From Candidatus Raymondbacteria bacterium RIFOXYA2_FULL_49_16 (GTDB taxonomy: Bacteria; Fibrobacterota; OXYB2-FULL-49-7; XYB2-FULL-49-35), in NCBI GenBank assembly GCA_001789205.1, contig MFYT01000043.1:1-58304 (forward strand): DNA of 58,304 nt, written 5' to 3'. Under the pieces are notes generated by a model, which saw nothing but the letters and a program-made list of their open reading frames with translations, made no database searches and was not told where the DNA came from. Every line of letters begins with the position of its first letter. The stretch's first letter is position 1. This document shows positions 49,826-58,304 of this stretch, piece by piece. The translations under genes were made by a program, and so were the position numbers.

Positions 49826-50404
49826 TTAGGAGAAAAAAGAGGTAATACCCTTGCGTACGATCATGACCGCGATTGCGGCAAGTAAAAGGCTGGCTATTTT
49901 TGATATTGTTTTTGATCCTGCCTTGCCAAGCACTTTATTTATATTTGGCGCAAAGATGAAGGCAAGGCCGACAATAAGGATGTTAATGACAAGGGTGATC
50001 GCGGGCATTATTACGCCATACTGGCTGTTGAGAAGCAGGGAGGTAGTGAGGACCGCGGGGCCTGTAATAAGCGGCACACCGATAGGCACTGCACCCAGGG
50101 TATCGGGATCACCCTGTTCCTCTGATTTTTGCGAGGAAAGGATGTCGCCCATTGATATGACAAAAAGAAGGATGCCGCCTGCCACCATGAAATCCGCCAC
50201 AGTGATGCCCAGCATGCGCAGCAACACTGCGCCCCCGGCCAGAAAGGCAAGGCCCACTGCCGCCGCTGTTATCACCGACTGGACCACCAGCCTGCGCAGG
50301 GGTGCGCCTGTGATGCCGTGGGTAAGGCCCAAAAAAATGGGGATATTGCCGATTGCGTCAACCGCCACGAAGAGGGGGACAAAGCAGAGCCAGAATTCGT
50401 TCAT
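49826..50404 (-). CDS. MarC-family integral membrane protein
   Basis: 192 residues with six hydrophobic helices. VPLFVAVDAIGNIPIFLGLT at the N-terminus and GVPLITGPAVLTTSLLL in the middle are the family signatures. MarC proteins are inner-membrane proteins of unclear transport function; the old link to multiple antibiotic resistance in E. coli has not held up. It diverges from the RR-kinase gene at 50434 with only 29 bp between the two start codons. Confidence 0.85.
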   Translation of the reverse strand: MNEFWLCFVPLFVAVDAIGNIPIFLGLTHGITGAPLRRLVVQSVITAAAVGLAFLAGGAVLLRMLGITVADFMVAGGILLFVISMGDILSSQKSEEQGDPDTLGAVPIGVPLITGPAVLTTSLLLNSQYGVIMPAITLVINILIVGLAFIFAPNINKVLGKAGSKTISKIASLLLAAIAVMIVRKGITSFFS

Positions 50405-50433
50405 GGGGGATAATATATTATATTCATCCTATC

Positions 50434-51720
50434 ATGGAGAAGAGCAATACCCGCGTCCTGGTCGTTGATGACGAAGATATGATTCGCAGGCATGTGGCGG
50501 ACATCCTCCGCGATGGCGGCTATGTTGTTGATGAGGCTGAAAACAGCGGCCAATGCATGGAGTTGCTCGCGGCCAACCGGCCCGGCGTGGTGCTCATGGA
50601 CATCCAAATGCCGGGCATCGACGGCATGGAGACTTTCAAGCGGATTGTACACGAAAATCATCAGGTCGAGACCATCATGATGTCGGCCCATGGCACCATT
50701 GAGACCGCGGTTGAGGCGGTCAAATACGGGGCGCACGATTTTTTGCAAAAGCCCTTTTCCTTATCGCGGTTGCGCGAGGCAGTGCGCGCCGCGGACTTCA
50801 AGCACCAGCAGGCGCTCCGCATGGCCGCGGACGGCAAGACCATGGGCAACTATATTGTCCAGGAAGAGGTGGGTTCGGGCGCTTCAGCCACTATCTACCG
50901 CGGTTTGCACAAGAGCCTGGGTACTCCTGTGGCGCTCAAGGTGCTCCATCCTCACCTTACCGCGGACCACGCTTTTATGCGGCGTTTTGAAAACGAGGCC
51001 AAACTGACCGCACATCTCGCGCACCCTAACATTGTCCGAGTCTTTGACTATGGGCGCCAGGACAACCTCTATTACCTGGCCATGGAATTTCTTCAGGGCC
51101 GGTCGCTTAACACCTTTGTGAAAAAGGAGCGGCGCCTTCCCCTTTCCGTCTGCATGTGCGTGGGTGCGCAGGTGTGCAGGGCGCTCGAGGCGGCGCACGA
51201 GCGCAATGTGATACACCGTGACATTAAGCCCTCAAACATCATCATCACCGACACGGGAATTGTCAAATTGGTCGATTTTGGCATTTCACGCTGGCTCGAT
51301 GCGCCTGGTTTGCAGTTGACGCAGCCTCATCAGATCGTGGGTACGCCGCTGTATATGTCACCTGAACAGATAGACGGCAAGCCGGTTTCCGCGCAATCGG
51401 ATATATTCTCGCTGGGTGTGGTGCTCTATCTTATCGCCACCTTATATTACCCCTTTTCCGGCGAAAACCTGGGCGCGGTGGTAAAAGCCATAACCAATGG
51501 TGAATTTCGCGAACCCATGCGGGCCGATCCGGGCATTGACGCCAAGGCCAACGCCGTCATGGTACAGTGCCTGCAGAACAATCCGGTACAACGGTTCGCA
51601 TCAGCCGCTGACCTGCGTAATGCCATCGAAGGGTATCTCCTGAAAAAGGGCGTGCCGCTCCCCGAGAACGCGCTGGCCGATTATTTCAGGAAATTGCCCG
51701 CTGATTTTCCTCGAGAATAA
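50434..51720 (+). CDS. Response regulator receiver fused to Ser/Thr protein kinase
   Basis: 428 residues from the ATG at 50434. The receiver domain (7-120) has D12-D13, phosphoacceptor Asp56 (VLMDIQMP) and Lys106. The eukaryotic-type kinase domain (about 138-410) has the glycine loop GSGASA (147-152), Lys169 (VALKV), catalytic HRDIKPSNI (261-269) and DFG (281-283). All residues needed for activity are present. No membrane segment or PASTA domains, so it is a cytoplasmic kinase whose activity would be set by phosphorylation from a histidine kinase. The frame upstream to 50353 overlaps marC and is not used. It heads a four-gene run on the + strand. Confidence 0.9.
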   Translation: MEKSNTRVLVVDDEDMIRRHVADILRDGGYVVDEAENSGQCMELLAANRPGVVLMDIQMPGIDGMETFKRIVHENHQVETIMMSAHGTIETAVEAVKYGAHDFLQKPFSLSRLREAVRAADFKHQQALRMAADGKTMGNYIVQEEVGSGASATIYRGLHKSLGTPVALKVLHPHLTADHAFMRRFENEAKLTAHLAHPNIVRVFDYGRQDNLYYLAMEFLQGRSLNTFVKKERRLPLSVCMCVGAQVCRALEAAHERNVIHRDIKPSNIIITDTGIVKLVDFGISRWLDAPGLQLTQPHQIVGTPLYMSPEQIDGKPVSAQSDIFSLGVVLYLIATLYYPFSGENLGAVVKAITNGEFREPMRADPGIDAKANAVMVQCLQNNPVQRFASAADLRNAIEGYLLKKGVPLPENALADYFRKLPADFPRE

Positions 51721-51735
51721 AAAGTAAACCAGGCC

Positions 51736-52143
51736 ATGAAAAAAGCCGATATACCAGATATGCGGACCTTTTTCACCCTTTGCCTCTTTCTTTGCCTTGC
51801 CCTGGGATGCAATGACAGGGGCGGCTCTATCTTTTTTGACCCTGAACTTACCATACTCGAGGAGAAGCTGGTGGGTACCTGGGTGCTCGAGAATGAGGTT
51901 GTCAAGGAGACGGTCACCTACAACGAGGACCTCTCGTTCGAAGGTTCCAAGGACGGGCTTACATTCAGCGGCAACTATGCGCTCGATAACGACAGTCTCC
52001 TGGTGCTCAACCGTGCCGTGGTACTCAAGGGCGAACACCATCCGCTGCAGATCAAGTATGGGCTGATCTCCCTGGAAGACGCGGAGCTTAGGATCCGGTC
52101 AATCGGCTGGCGCGACGGCCTGCTCTATCGCCGTTCGCAGTAA
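51736..52143 (+). CDS. Small lipoprotein
   Basis: 135 residues. An N-terminal hydrophobic stretch ends in a lipobox LALGC, with Cys25 the lipidated residue (LCLFLCLALGC). The remainder (about 40-135: LEEKLVGTWVLENEVVKETVTYNEDLSFEG...) resembles a lipocalin-like 'LxGTW' domain that folds into a small beta barrel. It starts 15 bases after the kinase gene and is probably co-transcribed. No specific function can be assigned. Confidence 0.7.
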   Translation: MKKADIPDMRTFFTLCLFLCLALGCNDRGGSIFFDPELTILEEKLVGTWVLENEVVKETVTYNEDLSFEGSKDGLTFSGNYALDNDSLLVLNRAVVLKGEHHPLQIKYGLISLEDAELRIRSIGWRDGLLYRRSQ

Positions 52144-52171
52144 TCCGCCGTGCGTTGGTCATAGCATCCTC

Positions 52172-52762
52172 ATGCCGACATATGGTATTTTTTTGTTCAT
52201 GAACTTTCCCCGTGCAATCACCCTTGTCCTTCCTGCCTGGGCGGTTTCATTTCTCCGGGCAGCCCGATGCTTTCCCACTGACCAGGACAAAATGGGTCTG
52301 GCCATAGAGCTTTCGCGCCTCAATGTGACGTATGGTACCGGCGGCCCTTTTGGTGCAGCGCTTTTTCGCGGCGCAACTGGAACACTTGTCGCGGTAGGCG
52401 TCAACCGCGTGGTGGCCGAGACCTGTTCCGCTGCCCACGCGGAAATGATGGCCTGCATGCTTGCGCAGAAGCGGCTTGGCGCGTTCAGGCTTCCCGCAAA
52501 AGGCAACTATGTGCTTGCCTCATCAGCGCAGCCCTGCGCCATGTGCGCGGGCGCTCTGCCATGGACCGGCGTGCGCAGGCTGCTTTTTGGCGCGTCAAAG
52601 AAGGATGTGGAACTCTGTGCGGGTTTTGACGAGGGGCCGCTCCATCCCCGGTGGAAACATGAGTTCAAAAAGCGGGGCATCAGCGTTACGGGCGGTCTTA
52701 TGCGTATGGAGGCGCGCGCAGTGCTTGCCCGGTACAGGGAGACGCATGGCACGCGATACTGA
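52172..52762 (+). CDS. Nucleoside/base deaminase (CDA fold)
   Basis: 196 residues from the ATG at 52172 (52199 is an equally possible start; neither has a ribosome site). Zinc-binding and catalytic motifs of the cytidine deaminase superfamily are intact: HAEMMA (His-Ala-Glu) and PCAMC (Pro-Cys-x-x-Cys). GGPFGAALFRGATGTLVAVGVN before them, and the overall layout, resemble guanine deaminase GuaD and tRNA adenosine deaminase TadA. The spacing GVRRLLFGASKKDVELCAGFDEGPL favours a GuaD-like purine deaminase. It overlaps the next gene by 17 bases. Confidence 0.75.
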   Translation: MPTYGIFLFMNFPRAITLVLPAWAVSFLRAARCFPTDQDKMGLAIELSRLNVTYGTGGPFGAALFRGATGTLVAVGVNRVVAETCSAAHAEMMACMLAQKRLGAFRLPAKGNYVLASSAQPCAMCAGALPWTGVRRLLFGASKKDVELCAGFDEGPLHPRWKHEFKKRGISVTGGLMRMEARAVLARYRETHGTRY

Positions 52763-54419
52763 CGTGGCCCGCATTGCCAGGGAAAATACAGCGGCCACGG
52801 CCACTCCCTTGACCATTTTAGGCATTGATTATCTGCATTATAAGACCGCTGACAACGGCGACCTCTACCTCACCCGCTGGGGCCAGCCCTTGTACGATCA
52901 CTTGATACCGCAGAACTGGTTTTCCCCTGAATGGTTTGAGCAGAACCGGGAAAAGCTCCAGGGTACCAGCACGGTATATAAAGTGAAGACCGGCGCGGTG
53001 AACAACCGGAGTATTGATATTGTAGTCAAATGGTGCCGGGTGGGCGAGCAGGTGCCGCTCGATACCCTTACACTGAACAAGTTCATCAATGCTGAATTCA
53101 ACAGTCCCTATGAGGAGTTTTCCCTGGTCACGGAAATGCGGACCAACCGCACGGAGAAGATCATCCGCACCCACAAGCCCCTGGGTATCTTTGTCCCTGC
53201 GGAGAAGCTCCAACTCTGGCAGACCGGCAGGACCCATTCGCGCATGAACCAGAAGAAAGCGAAATTCCGCGACGTGGAACTCGATATCTACCGGCAATAC
53301 ATCTTGATTTACGAATGGATCAAGGGTATCACCGTGGTCGAGGCGCTTGAGAAGAGCGTAGCCGACGAAAACGAGCGGAAACGGTCCATCGCGGACTACA
53401 TGTCCGCCGCTATCGAGGACCTGCGCGCCACGGGTTTCAGGGTCCTTGACATGAAGCCTGTCCATATCATTGTCCGCACGGCGCAGGACGGGTCCCTGCT
53501 GCGGCGCAAGGATGGTTCACGCCTCTACGCCGTTGTTGATTTTGAGCTGCTCGAACGCACCGAGGACTATGGCCAAGTGATCACGCGCAGGCGCAGGGCC
53601 GAGTATTTCAAGCGCCAGAAGGACAAGCATTTTTCCGTCAATATCAAGGATATGCCGCCGCATTTGCACCACATGAACATTTTTGGCGTTGATTACGTTT
53701 ATGGCTGTACGGAGAGTACCCAGGGCGTGGTTTGGGTGGTGGGCAAGGACCCCAATCTGTTCGATTTCTTTTTACCCGAACGGTGGCGCCGCACCAACCG
53801 TGTCAAAATTTCCGAGGCCAGTGAAACCTATTATACCAAAACCAAGGACAACATCCACCTGGTGTGGAAAGTGTCAAAGGTCGGCGAAATCCCGGCCCTT
53901 GGCTCCATGGAGCTCAAAGGGTACAACAGCCCCTTTGAAGAGTTCGCCTATGCTATTGAGCTTTCGCACCGGGGCGTGAACACCATCTATCCGCGCGCTA
54001 TTTATATGACGGGTAACCGTTCGCACGAGGCGATCTATATCAACGACACCACCCGGTACGAAAACCATCAGAAGATCCTCATGGCCGATGGAACACCCAT
54101 TCTGAAGGCGGACCATAATTATATCACCATTTGGGGTTATTGGTACGGTCCGGATGATGTCAATTATTTACGCGACGAGGAGTTCGGCAAGGGCATGAAC
54201 GTACGGGACGCTTTTCACCGCGGCCTTATTAATGAATATATGTATAACCGGCTCATGGAACAGAAACGGGAGAAGCTCAAACGCGCGGGTTTCGAGGACC
54301 TCAAGATGAAAGGCGAGCACCTCCTGCTCTCGGTCACCAATGACAACAGCCTTATTATGGACAAAAACGGCCTGCCCGAGGTGCGGATCTCCAATTTCGA
54401 ATGCATGCGGCGCCTCTAA
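52746..54419 (+). CDS. Protein with two tandem kinase-like modules
   Basis: 557 residues from the ATG at 52746, inside the end of the deaminase gene. Two halves repeat the same order. Module 1 (about 22-290): ILGIDYLHYK, then VVKW (Lys95), EEFSLVTEM, LDMKPVHIIV (234-243, in place of HRDxKPxNI) and VVDFELLE (Asp265, in place of DFG). Module 2 (about 310-557): IFGVDYVYG, VWKVSKVGE (Lys375), EEFAYAIEL, DLKMKGEHLLL (518-528), VRISNFECM (Asn550). Module 1 keeps a Lys, a D-x-K-x-x-H loop and an Asp and might be active; in module 2 the DFG Asp is Asn, so it looks like a pseudokinase. I do not know a named family with this layout. It may work with the REC-kinase three genes upstream. Confidence 0.65.
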   Translation: MARDTDVARIARENTAATATPLTILGIDYLHYKTADNGDLYLTRWGQPLYDHLIPQNWFSPEWFEQNREKLQGTSTVYKVKTGAVNNRSIDIVVKWCRVGEQVPLDTLTLNKFINAEFNSPYEEFSLVTEMRTNRTEKIIRTHKPLGIFVPAEKLQLWQTGRTHSRMNQKKAKFRDVELDIYRQYILIYEWIKGITVVEALEKSVADENERKRSIADYMSAAIEDLRATGFRVLDMKPVHIIVRTAQDGSLLRRKDGSRLYAVVDFELLERTEDYGQVITRRRRAEYFKRQKDKHFSVNIKDMPPHLHHMNIFGVDYVYGCTESTQGVVWVVGKDPNLFDFFLPERWRRTNRVKISEASETYYTKTKDNIHLVWKVSKVGEIPALGSMELKGYNSPFEEFAYAIELSHRGVNTIYPRAIYMTGNRSHEAIYINDTTRYENHQKILMADGTPILKADHNYITIWGYWYGPDDVNYLRDEEFGKGMNVRDAFHRGLINEYMYNRLMEQKREKLKRAGFEDLKMKGEHLLLSVTNDNSLIMDKNGLPEVRISNFECMRRL

Positions 54420-54461
54420 AAAAGTTGTGCGCCCCCGGTGTTTTAAATTATTTAATAATAG

Positions 54462-54467
54462 TATTAT
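54462..54467 (+). promoter_or_regulatory. Possible pckG promoter -10 box
   Basis: TATTAT at 54462-54467, with GTTTTA 16 bp upstream (54440-54445), in the 71-bp gap before pckG. The -35 match is weak. Confidence 0.3.
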
Positions 54468-54490
54468 AGCGCATTAGTTCACCTTATGCA

Positions 54491-56299
54491 ATGGAACATG
54501 TCATGACAAAACACAAGACGCTCAAACAATGGGTCGATTCGGTCGCCGCGTTGTGCGCACCCGATTCCGTGTACTGGTGCGACGGATCGCGGGAGGAGTA
54601 CGACCGCCTCGTTGCACTTATGAAAAAAGAGGGGATCGCGACCCAACTCAATCCGCAGAAGCTTCCCAACAGCTTCCTTTTCCGTTCCGATCCTTCGGAT
54701 GTGGCTCGCGTCGAGAACCGCACCTATATTGCCAGCACGTCCAAAGACGAGGCAGGTCCCACCAATAACTGGATAGATCCGGTTGAATTGAAAAAGACCA
54801 TGAGCGGACTCTATGCCGGGTGCATGAAGGGCCGCGTCATGTATGTCATTCCCTTCAGCATGGGTCCCATTGGTTCAGCCATCAGCAAAATCGGTATCGA
54901 GATAACAGACAGTCCCTATGTTGTCGTCAACATGCACATCATGACCCGCGTGGGCAGCAAAGTACTCGACGTTCTTGGCGAAACAGGCGAATTTATTCCC
55001 TGTCTCCATTCTGTGGGAAAGCCCCTTGCCGCAGGCGAATCGGACAATGGCAAATGGCCATGCGCGCCTCTTGACAAAAAATACATTGCTCATTTTCCCG
55101 AAGAGCGGCTTATCTGGTCGTACGGCTCAGGGTATGGCGGCAACGCGCTATTAGGGAAAAAGTGCCTTGCTCTCCGCATTGCCTCGGTCATGGCGCGCGA
55201 CGAAGGATGGCTTGCCGAACACATGCTCATTCTAAGCATTACCAGTCCGGCAGGGATCAAAAAATATATTGCAGCTGCTTTTCCCAGCGCCTGCGGTAAA
55301 ACCAACCTTGCCATGCTCATTCCCACCATTCCCGGGTGGAAAGTTGAGTGCATCGGCGACGATATTGCCTGGATGAAGTTCGGCAGTGACGGCCGGCTTT
55401 ATGCCATCAATCCCGAGGCTGGCTTTTTTGGGGTTGCGCCAGGAACCTCCACTGAATCAAACCCCAATGCCATGAAGAGCATCAGTAAAAACACAATCTT
55501 CACCAACGTGGCGCTTACCCAAGACAACGATGTCTGGTGGGAGGGCATTGGCTACGATGCTCCTGAAGGAAAAATAATTGACTGGAACGGCAAGGAATGG
55601 GACCGCACCAAGCCTGCGGCGCATCCCAATGCGCGTTTTACCGCCCCAGCACGCCAGTGTCCGGCCATCGCGCCTGAATGGGAAGATCCCAAGGGCGTTC
55701 CCATCAGCGCCTTTCTCTTTGGCGGCAGGCGTCCATCCACGGTCCCGCTGGTATACGAGACATTTTCGTGGCAGCATGGCGTGTTCACCGCTGCAACAAT
55801 CGGGTCTGAGGTTACTGCCGCGGCTCTCGACCTCAAGGCCGGAACAGTACGGCGCGATCCCTTTGCCATGCTTCCGTTTTGCGGGTACAATATGGGCGAC
55901 TATCTTGCCCATTGGCTCTCATTTTCATCGCGCACAGACGAGGCAAAGCTTCCTAAAATCTACTGTGTCAACTGGTTCAGGAAATCCGCTGATAACAAGT
56001 GGCTCTGGCCCGGGTTTGGCGACAATTCGCGCGTGCTCAAATGGATTTTCGAGCGGCTTGAAGGAAAAGCCAAGGGCGTGGAAAGCCCTATAGGCGTTCT
56101 TCCCGCGCGCGACGCGCTCGACCTTGCGGGCCTTGCCATTCCGCCGGGAAACATCGACGAATTGCTCAAGGTCAGCGGTCCTGAGTGGCGCGCTGAACTT
56201 CCTTCCATGCGCGATCATTTCAACGCCATTGGTCCGCGCATGCCCAAGGCGCTCTACCACGAGCTCCAGAAACTCGAAGAACGGCTGGCCAGTATCTAA
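54491..56299 (+). CDS. pckG: Phosphoenolpyruvate carboxykinase (GTP)
   Basis: 602 residues (an ATG at 54503 is a possible alternative start). The GTP-type signature is clear: the P-loop FPSACGKTN (264-272), [26 protein letters not shown] for the metal and PEP site, and the long conserved [13 protein letters not shown]. It interconverts oxaloacetate and PEP plus CO2 with GTP/GDP. In anaerobic fermenters of this phylum it often runs in the PEP-carboxylating direction toward succinate. Single gene; no partner genes adjacent. Confidence 0.95.
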   Translation: MEHVMTKHKTLKQWVDSVAALCAPDSVYWCDGSREEYDRLVALMKKEGIATQLNPQKLPNSFLFRSDPSDVARVENRTYIASTSKDEAGPTNNWIDPVELKKTMSGLYAGCMKGRVMYVIPFSMGPIGSAISKIGIEITDSPYVVVNMHIMTRVGSKVLDVLGETGEFIPCLHSVGKPLAAGESDNGKWPCAPLDKKYIAHFPEERLIWSYGSGYGGNALLGKKCLALRIASVMARDEGWLAEHMLILSITSPAGIKKYIAAAFPSACGKTNLAMLIPTIPGWKVECIGDDIAWMKFGSDGRLYAINPEAGFFGVAPGTSTESNPNAMKSISKNTIFTNVALTQDNDVWWEGIGYDAPEGKIIDWNGKEWDRTKPAAHPNARFTAPARQCPAIAPEWEDPKGVPISAFLFGGRRPSTVPLVYETFSWQHGVFTAATIGSEVTAAALDLKAGTVRRDPFAMLPFCGYNMGDYLAHWLSFSSRTDEAKLPKIYCVNWFRKSADNKWLWPGFGDNSRVLKWIFERLEGKAKGVESPIGVLPARDALDLAGLAIPPGNIDELLKVSGPEWRAELPSMRDHFNAIGPRMPKALYHELQKLEERLASI

Positions 56300-56494
56300 T
56301 TGAACAGCCCATGGGTTGCAGTACAAACTTCATAGATGCGTTTATTGTGCGCTGCCCAGGTCATAAGCTGCTTTAATTATGAGCAGTTTCTTTGACTTCT
56401 TTTTCTCTGCCTCTACGTTTTGACCTTTCAAGTACCCGCATTTAAGGAATTTATGAACCGACGATTTTATTACGGACCGCCGGAAACCGTACTT

Positions 56495-56653
56495 TTATTG
56501 GAACCGTTCTGAAAATATCCTCTTGAACTCGTCAAAACGGGCAAGGACAGATTTGAAAAAAGGAGTCGCCTCAGGCTCGCACAGACGACCTGTCTCGCCA
56601 GCAAGGCGGTAGATTTTGCAGGAAAAAGACCAGTACGCGAATGCTGAATACAT
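56495..56653 (-). CDS. Possible small protein or gene remnant
   Basis: A 52-codon frame starting MYSAFAYWSFSCKIYRLAGE and ending RFDEFKRIFSERFQ. Its composition is protein-like (amphipathic helices, few rare combinations). There is no ribosome site, and an in-frame stop lies just upstream. It may be the last piece of a decayed gene. No family recognised. Confidence 0.25.
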   Translation of the reverse strand: MYSAFAYWSFSCKIYRLAGETGRLCEPEATPFFKSVLARFDEFKRIFSERFQ

Positions 56654-56722
56654 GGTTTTAAAATAGGCAAAAAAGCATTTCTATTGCATTCACAAATCGT
56701 GAAGACTTTTTTACAAAATCTG

Positions 56723-56751
56723 TTGCTTTATTGCCGATAAAACGCTATAAT
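56723..56751 (+). promoter_or_regulatory. Promoter of the TIGR02147 gene
   Basis: TTGCTT (56723-56728), 17-bp spacer, perfect TATAAT (56746-56751). The predicted start near 56758 lies after the first ATG (56757), which supports translation from the ATG at 56790. Confidence 0.6.
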
Positions 56752-56789
56752 TACTGATGTACATGGTATTCACAAACAAAGGCGGTTCC

Positions 56790-57626
56790 ATGGCCGACAT
56801 ATATCAATATTCCGACTACCGGGCTTTTTTGCGCGACTGGTTCAAGGAGCAAAAAAGTTCCAAGCCAAATTTCTCCCATCAATACTTGGCATCCAAGGCT
56901 GGCATCGGTAGTTCTGGCTTTGTACTGCACGTCATGAAGGGAGAGCGCAATCTGACAAAATCCGTGCTGCTTAAAATCGCCCGCGCAATGGGGCTTTCCG
57001 CAAACCAGACTGATTATTTCGAGGATCTAGTCTCATTCTGCCAGGCAAAAACCCAGAGCGAAAAAGACTTTTATTTCTCTAAAATTGCCGCAGCCCGCAA
57101 GTCATTGTCCGTGAAGAACCTCGATGACCAACAGTATGAATTTTATTCGCGCTGGTACAATTCCGTTCTGCGTGAAATCATAACCATAGTAAAAGACAGC
57201 AGGCCCGAAGCTCTGGCAAAGCTTCTGATACCTAAAATTGCGCCTTCTGAAGCTAAAAAAGGGTTCCGGGTCATGGAAAAGCTGGGTATTATAAAAAAGG
57301 AAAAAGGCGGGTATGCGCAGACCGAGGCCTTTATTGAAGGCGGCGGGCCTGTGCGCAACATAGCCGTCATTAATTATCAAAAGGAAATGCTGAGGGTGGC
57401 GCTCGAGGCATGGGACAGGTTCAAGGAAACAGAGATATCCGCAAGCACTCTTACTCTGTGTATGTCCGAAGAATTGGTTGAGAAGATCAAGGAAGAAACG
57501 CGCGAGTTCAAGAAGCGGCTCTTTCAAATTGTGGCTGACGAGCAAAAAGCCCCAGAGCGGGTGTATCATATAAATATTAATTTCTTTCCGGTTTCAAAAG
57601 CAGTTAAAGAAGGACGGGAAGTATGA
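56790..57626 (+). CDS. TIGR02147-family protein (HTH regulator-like)
   Basis: 278 residues from the ATG at 56790, preceded by AAAGGCGG; the in-frame ATG at 56757 lies at the predicted transcription start. The N-terminus DIYQYSDYRAFLRDWFKEQKS followed by SHQYLASKAGIGSSGFVLHVMKGERNLTKSVLLKIARAMGL is an HTH-like module, then QTDYFEDLVSFCQAKTQSEKDFYF. The long C-terminal part matches the DUF4423/TIGR02147 paralogue family first defined in Fibrobacter succinogenes. It probably regulates the lipoprotein gene that overlaps its stop (ATGA). This family is the strongest taxonomic marker in the window. Confidence 0.85.
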   Translation: MADIYQYSDYRAFLRDWFKEQKSSKPNFSHQYLASKAGIGSSGFVLHVMKGERNLTKSVLLKIARAMGLSANQTDYFEDLVSFCQAKTQSEKDFYFSKIAAARKSLSVKNLDDQQYEFYSRWYNSVLREIITIVKDSRPEALAKLLIPKIAPSEAKKGFRVMEKLGIIKKEKGGYAQTEAFIEGGGPVRNIAVINYQKEMLRVALEAWDRFKETEISASTLTLCMSEELVEKIKEETREFKKRLFQIVADEQKAPERVYHININFFPVSKAVKEGREV

Positions 57627-58304
57627 AAAAGCTCATCTTTGATCTGGCTAACGTTTTAGGGGTCGTTTTTATTTTAGTGCTGGGAGGCTGTTCCAACAGT
57701 CCGAAAGACGTTGCAGGTACTGGATCGGGCACGGAATCAGCGCTGGTTATGGGGCATATTTACTATCCGGACGGCACACCTGCGAGCAATGCCATAGTGC
57801 AGCTTATTGCGGCTGATCAGGATCCCCGCACCAGTTCATTAGTGGCGGCTACGGTTACCACGGACGTGAACGGCAGATATAGTATAAAGTCACTTACGGC
57901 AAAGACGTACAACTTGCTTGCAGAGGGCGACAGCGGCAAGGCGTTTCATGATTCCATTAAAGTTGATGATGACACGCTGGAACTGTCCGATACACTGCAC
58001 GATCCCGGGATATTGCGGGGCATTGTGAAGTTGGAAGGAGATATTGATACGGGGTATATTTTTGTCATTCTGTTGGGCACAAATACATATGCTACCGCCG
58101 ATACAAACGGGAATTTTACGCTTGCGGACATGCCTGCTGGCACATATAACACGCTTGTGCTGACAACAGTGCCGGAATATGCGTCGGTGGATACGGAGCT
58201 GACCGTACATGTGGGCGCAGATGAGTGGATGAATGATACGATTTTTCTTAGGAATACTGGCGTGCCAATCCCAGAGAATTTGAGTATCACTTATGACACT
58301 TTAA
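57623..58304 (+). CDS. Lipoprotein with carboxypeptidase-regulatory-like domains (cut by window edge)
   Basis: Translated by hand from the ATG at 57623, which overlaps the TGA of the regulator gene by 4 bases; it is open to the right edge (227 residues seen). A hydrophobic leader ends in LVLGGC, with Cys23 as lipid anchor. The following GHIYYPDGTPASNAIVQLIA...TDVNGRYSIKSLTAKTYNLLAEG is a carboxypeptidase-regulatory-like (CarboxypepD_reg) domain. A second, shorter copy follows (LRGIVKLEGDIDTGYIFVILLGTN...DTNGNFTLADMPAGTYN). It would be a surface or outer-membrane lipoprotein. Such a lipoprotein directly behind a TIGR02147 gene suggests a regulator-target pair. Confidence 0.8.
   Translation, partial: MKKLIFDLANVLGVVFILVLGGCSNSPKDVAGTGSGTESALVMGHIYYPDGTPASNAIVQLIAADQDPRTSSLVAATVTTDVNGRYSIKSLTAKTYNLLAEGDSGKAFHDSIKVDDDTLELSDTLHDPGILRGIVKLEGDIDTGYIFVILLGTNTYATADTNGNFTLADMPAGTYNTLVLTTVPEYASVDTELTVHVGADEWMNDTIFLRNTGVPIPENLSITYDTL

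Larger units (their letters stand above)
56300..56789. other. Gene-poor stretch
   Basis: About 490 bases between pckG and the TIGR02147 gene. It holds one short reading frame on the - strand (56495-56653) and the promoter at 56723-56751. I see no terminator, repeat or RNA structure in the rest. Confidence 0.5.

Overview
The window most likely comes from a member of the Fibrobacterota (Fibrobacteres) or a close relative. Two large secreted proteins (4738-6966 and 21724-23916) end in a type IX secretion (Por) sorting domain of the 'PNPFNP...GLY...' kind, and the gene at 56790-57626 belongs to TIGR02147, a family best known as a Fibrobacter paralogue set, here coupled to a lipoprotein. This placement rests on gene content only. 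I recognised no rRNA, tRNA or CRISPR.

Left part (1-27.5 kb), mostly chromosomal housekeeping. A membrane-anchored AraC-type regulator diverges from an MFS transporter. A YtfJ-like protein, a PilZ-like protein and a secreted transglutaminase-like protein follow. Next come a decayed PIN toxin with its antitoxin, a defective IS1634-type element with near-identical 32-bp ends, and a type IV pilin. A seven-gene + strand run holds ricT, metG, a polyprenol/diacylglycerol kinase-like gene, a TPR protein, a small membrane protein, a sensor kinase and a response regulator with a GHKL ATPase output. On the - strand a HAMP sensor without output domain is translationally coupled to TrkH. A corrinoid/UroD-type methyltransferase diverges from an AraC regulator. 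A class I adenylate cyclase lies beside a sequence matching the E. coli CRP box, which precedes a secreted T9SS protein. A MATE exporter ends this part.

Middle part (27.7-46.5 kb), an AT-richer accessory/defence island. It holds a GHKL ATPase with an Ig-like domain, a DUF4143 ATPase, a dinD pseudogene, an MqsRA-like toxin-antitoxin locus with a frameshifted toxin plus a DUF6941-like gene, two DUF3800 genes, a methyltransferase-like gene, five small uncharacterised genes in a tight operon, a PIN-like protein, and a type I restriction-modification system (hsdR-fic-hsdM-DUF3800-hsdS). Threaded through it on the + strand are candidate small RNA genes. Three have a sigma70-like promoter with exactly 17-bp spacing (33240, 35111, 40085) and each ends in an intrinsic terminator next to the stop codon of a convergent - strand gene. 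One RNA (35146-35293) has a second, promoterless copy at 30953-31089 whose differences preserve pairing. Two of the RNAs adjoin DUF3800 genes, as expected for the DUF3800 RNA motifs known from comparative genomics. These RNA-protein modules and the five-gene unknown operon are the most interesting content.

Right part (46.5-58.3 kb), chromosomal again: a 2-hydroxyacid dehydrogenase, glpD, a STAS protein, MarC, a response regulator fused to a Ser/Thr kinase, a lipoprotein, a nucleoside deaminase, a protein with two kinase-like modules in tandem, GTP-dependent PEP carboxykinase, and the TIGR02147 regulator/lipoprotein pair running off the right edge.
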